DNA of 41,692 nucleotides from Chloroflexota bacterium (GTDB lineage: Bacteria; Chloroflexota; Chloroflexia; Chloroheliales; Chloroheliaceae). Location: NCBI GenBank assembly GCA_028287745.1, contig JAQBPB010000101.1, positions 1 to 41,692 on the forward strand, given 5' to 3'. Shown here piece by piece: positions 40,444-41,692 of this stretch. Positions within the stretch are counted from its first letter, which is position 1, and every line of letters begins with the position of its first letter. Below the pieces are notes generated by a model. It saw nothing but the letters and a program-made list of their open reading frames with translations, was not told the DNA's origin and made no database searches. The position numbers were made by a program, and so were the translations under genes.

Positions 40444-40935
40444 TCAGGCTTCCGCCAGGCCAAGCCGTTTGAGCCGTTTTCGGACCGCTCCTAAAACAAT
40501 TAAATGACTGCGCAGGTCAGGACTTTGCAGTTCCCGGTCCAGCGCCACCAGCCGGTCGAGCAATTCTTTCGCCTCCGGGTAGCGCCCTTCGGCCTGGCAA
40601 ATCCCGGCCAGGTTAAACAGGGCTTTGGCTTCGCCGGGCCGGTCGCCCAGGGCCAGGCTAATTTCAAGGGCCTGCCGGTAGCAGCCCGCCGCTTCTTTCT
40701 GCCGACCGGCCCGGTAGTAATACAGCCCACCCAACAGGTTCAAAGCCTGGGCGGCCAGCCGCCGGGTGTCGGGCAAATCCGTCTGGCGGCAAGCGGACAG
40801 GGCCTGTTCTATATACTCGAGCGCCGGTTGCCACTCGCCCTGCTCGTAGTGGGCCTGGCCTCGCCGGACAAGCTCAAAAGGGTCTGCCTGGGGTTGAGTT
40901 GTATCTGTATTGCCTGGGAGCATTTTATTATCCAT
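40444..40935 (-). CDS. Tetratricopeptide repeat protein
   Basis: The 163-residue soluble protein holds about three TPR units: from residue 19 (FELVRRGQAHYEQGEWQPAL), from about 60 (AAQALNLLGGLYYYRAGRQK) and from about 100 (AKALFNLAGICQAEGRYPEA), each with the Leu/Gly/Tyr/Ala spacing of the repeat. The C-terminus is basic (RKRLKRLGLAEA). No signal peptide, membrane helix or enzyme domain is present, so it is probably a protein-interaction scaffold. No strong ribosome site is seen before the ATG at 40935. The partner is unknown; flanking genes (MDR enzyme, deformylase) give no clear clue. Confidence 0.85.
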   Translation of the reverse strand: MDNKMLPGNTDTTQPQADPFELVRRGQAHYEQGEWQPALEYIEQALSACRQTDLPDTRRLAAQALNLLGGLYYYRAGRQKEAAGCYRQALEISLALGDRPGEAKALFNLAGICQAEGRYPEAKELLDRLVALDRELQSPDLRSHLIVLGAVRKRLKRLGLAEA

Positions 40936-40987
40936 AGCCGCTTATTTCCAAGAAAGTTTAACCGGCCCAAATTATAGCATGACCGGC

Positions 40988-41027
40988 AAAAAGTAAAGCA
41001 CCCTTACCGGCAAAGGTAAGGGTGCTT
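40988..41027 (-). terminator. Rho-independent terminator after def
   Basis: On the minus strand a perfect 13-bp stem AAGCACCCTTACC (41015-41027)/GGTAAGGGTGCTT (40996-41008) with a 6-nt loop is followed by TACTTTTTG. It lies about 80 nt past the def stop. Confidence 0.88.
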
Positions 41028-41108
41028 CTAAATTTCGAGCTGAACCGGAAAAGTTTACCGGCAGACATTGGCGCGCCGGGCAAACGACCCAGTAAAGCTA
41101 AGACCAGC

Positions 41109-41654
41109 CTAGCGGGACTTAACCAGTTCTTTGGCCGGGGTCGCGGGGGTTTTATCGGCGGCCATCTGGACCCGGTGCAGGGTCGCGGCATCAACTACCT
41201 TGTCAGTGAACAAAATGCCGTCCAGGTGGTCGATTTCGTGCTGCAAACAGCGAGCGTTGAGGCCGCTGGCTTTAATTTTCACCGGCTTGCCGTAAAGGTC
41301 CTGCCCTTTGACGGTTACATCCTCATAGCGTTTCACATCGCCGTACCAGCCGGGAACGCTCAGACAGCCTTCTTCGCCAATTTGCTCACCGCTGCATTTA
41401 ACGATTTCTGGGTTGACCATGACGATATGGAAATGTTCGCTGCCTTCGTAGTCCATGTCTTCCGGGATGTCGATTACGATCAGGCGCTGCAACACGCCGA
41501 CCTGGGGCGCGGCAAGGCCAATACCGTTGGCGTTTTCCATCGACTCAAACATATTCTTGGCAAGTGTGCGCAAATCTTTATCGAACTTGGTTACTTTTTG
41601 CGATTTGAGCCGTAAGCGCGGGTTATCATCAGTTAATATGGTTAATAATGCCAT
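41109..41654 (-). CDS. def: Peptide deformylase
   Basis: Removes the N-formyl group from nascent proteins at the ribosome. All three metal-site motifs are present: GIGLAAPQ (44-51), EGCLS (95-99, metal ligand Cys97) and HEIDH (139-143, with catalytic Glu140). The 181-residue length is normal; the C-terminal ~20 residues (TLHRVQMAADKTPATPAKELVKSR) are a charged tail. GAGGG lies about 8 nt before the ATG. The 38 bases between the start and the window edge hold no gene, so the upstream partner (often fmt or priA) cannot be seen. Confidence 0.97.
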   Translation of the reverse strand: MALLTILTDDNPRLRLKSQKVTKFDKDLRTLAKNMFESMENANGIGLAAPQVGVLQRLIVIDIPEDMDYEGSEHFHIVMVNPEIVKCSGEQIGEEGCLSVPGWYGDVKRYEDVTVKGQDLYGKPVKIKASGLNARCLQHEIDHLDGILFTDKVVDAATLHRVQMAADKTPATPAKELVKSR

Positions 41655-41692
41655 TGTAATACCCTCTAAAGGTCTAAATAATAATCAGTTTT

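Overview
The window looks like bacterial chromosome, most likely from a Chloroflexota (green non-sulfur lineage) organism. This is an inference from gene content and style: a lipoprotein with a TTAASGAA-repeat linker, an FHA protein with a Pro/Thr-rich linker, a type 2 isopentenyl-diphosphate isomerase beside dxs, many GT-C membrane glycosyltransferases, and CDS rich in gcc/gcg/ccgg separated by AT-rich spacers. No rRNA, tRNA, CRISPR array, phage or intact insertion sequence was found. Nearly all of the sequence is accounted for by about 35 protein genes, most of them housekeeping or cell-envelope genes.

Layout. 1-173: start of a minus-strand lipoprotein cut by the window edge. 888-4773: plus-strand mnmG, a small four-helix membrane protein, and argJ, closed by a strong terminator. 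4918-5880: an HSL-type esterase. 5881-6635: no gene, but a MITE-like repeat with short terminal inverted repeats and a second, inverted, degenerate copy. 6636-12696: a minus-strand envelope cluster read as GT2 glycosyltransferase, GT39-like membrane glycosyltransferase, Lgt with a long tail, and a FAD oxidoreductase. 13002-16012: plus-strand DUF427, PlsC-like acyltransferase, MogA/MoaB and an FHA membrane protein. 16020-19164: minus-strand dxs and fni, which feed isoprenoid synthesis. 19709-22143: a GNAT acetyltransferase, a seven-helix membrane protein and an NDH-2-like oxidoreductase.

22433-27169 is the conserved prkA-yeaH-spoVR trio (kinase-like AAA protein, DUF444 protein, SpoVR). 28036-37158 is a minus-strand run: an LCP ligase-like protein, a PIG-V-like mannosyltransferase, an O-methyltransferase, mannose-1-phosphate guanylyltransferase, an orphan HlyD-type membrane fusion protein, a small anchored protein and an FAH-family enzyme. 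37627-39315 is a chemoreceptor-like protein with six membrane helices. The window ends with a quinone-oxidoreductase-like MDR protein, a TPR protein and peptide deformylase.

Working together: dxs and fni supply IPP/DMAPP for polyprenyl carriers. ManC supplies GDP-mannose, and the PIG-V/GT39/GT2 enzymes can use polyprenyl-linked or nucleotide sugars. LCP can attach polymers to the wall, and Lgt lipidates exported proteins. The window is therefore weighted towards envelope construction. I see no clear new defence or mobile system. The best leads are the Lgt/FAD/GT cluster, the divergent FHA and MCP proteins, the orphan fusion protein, and the structured leader of dxs.
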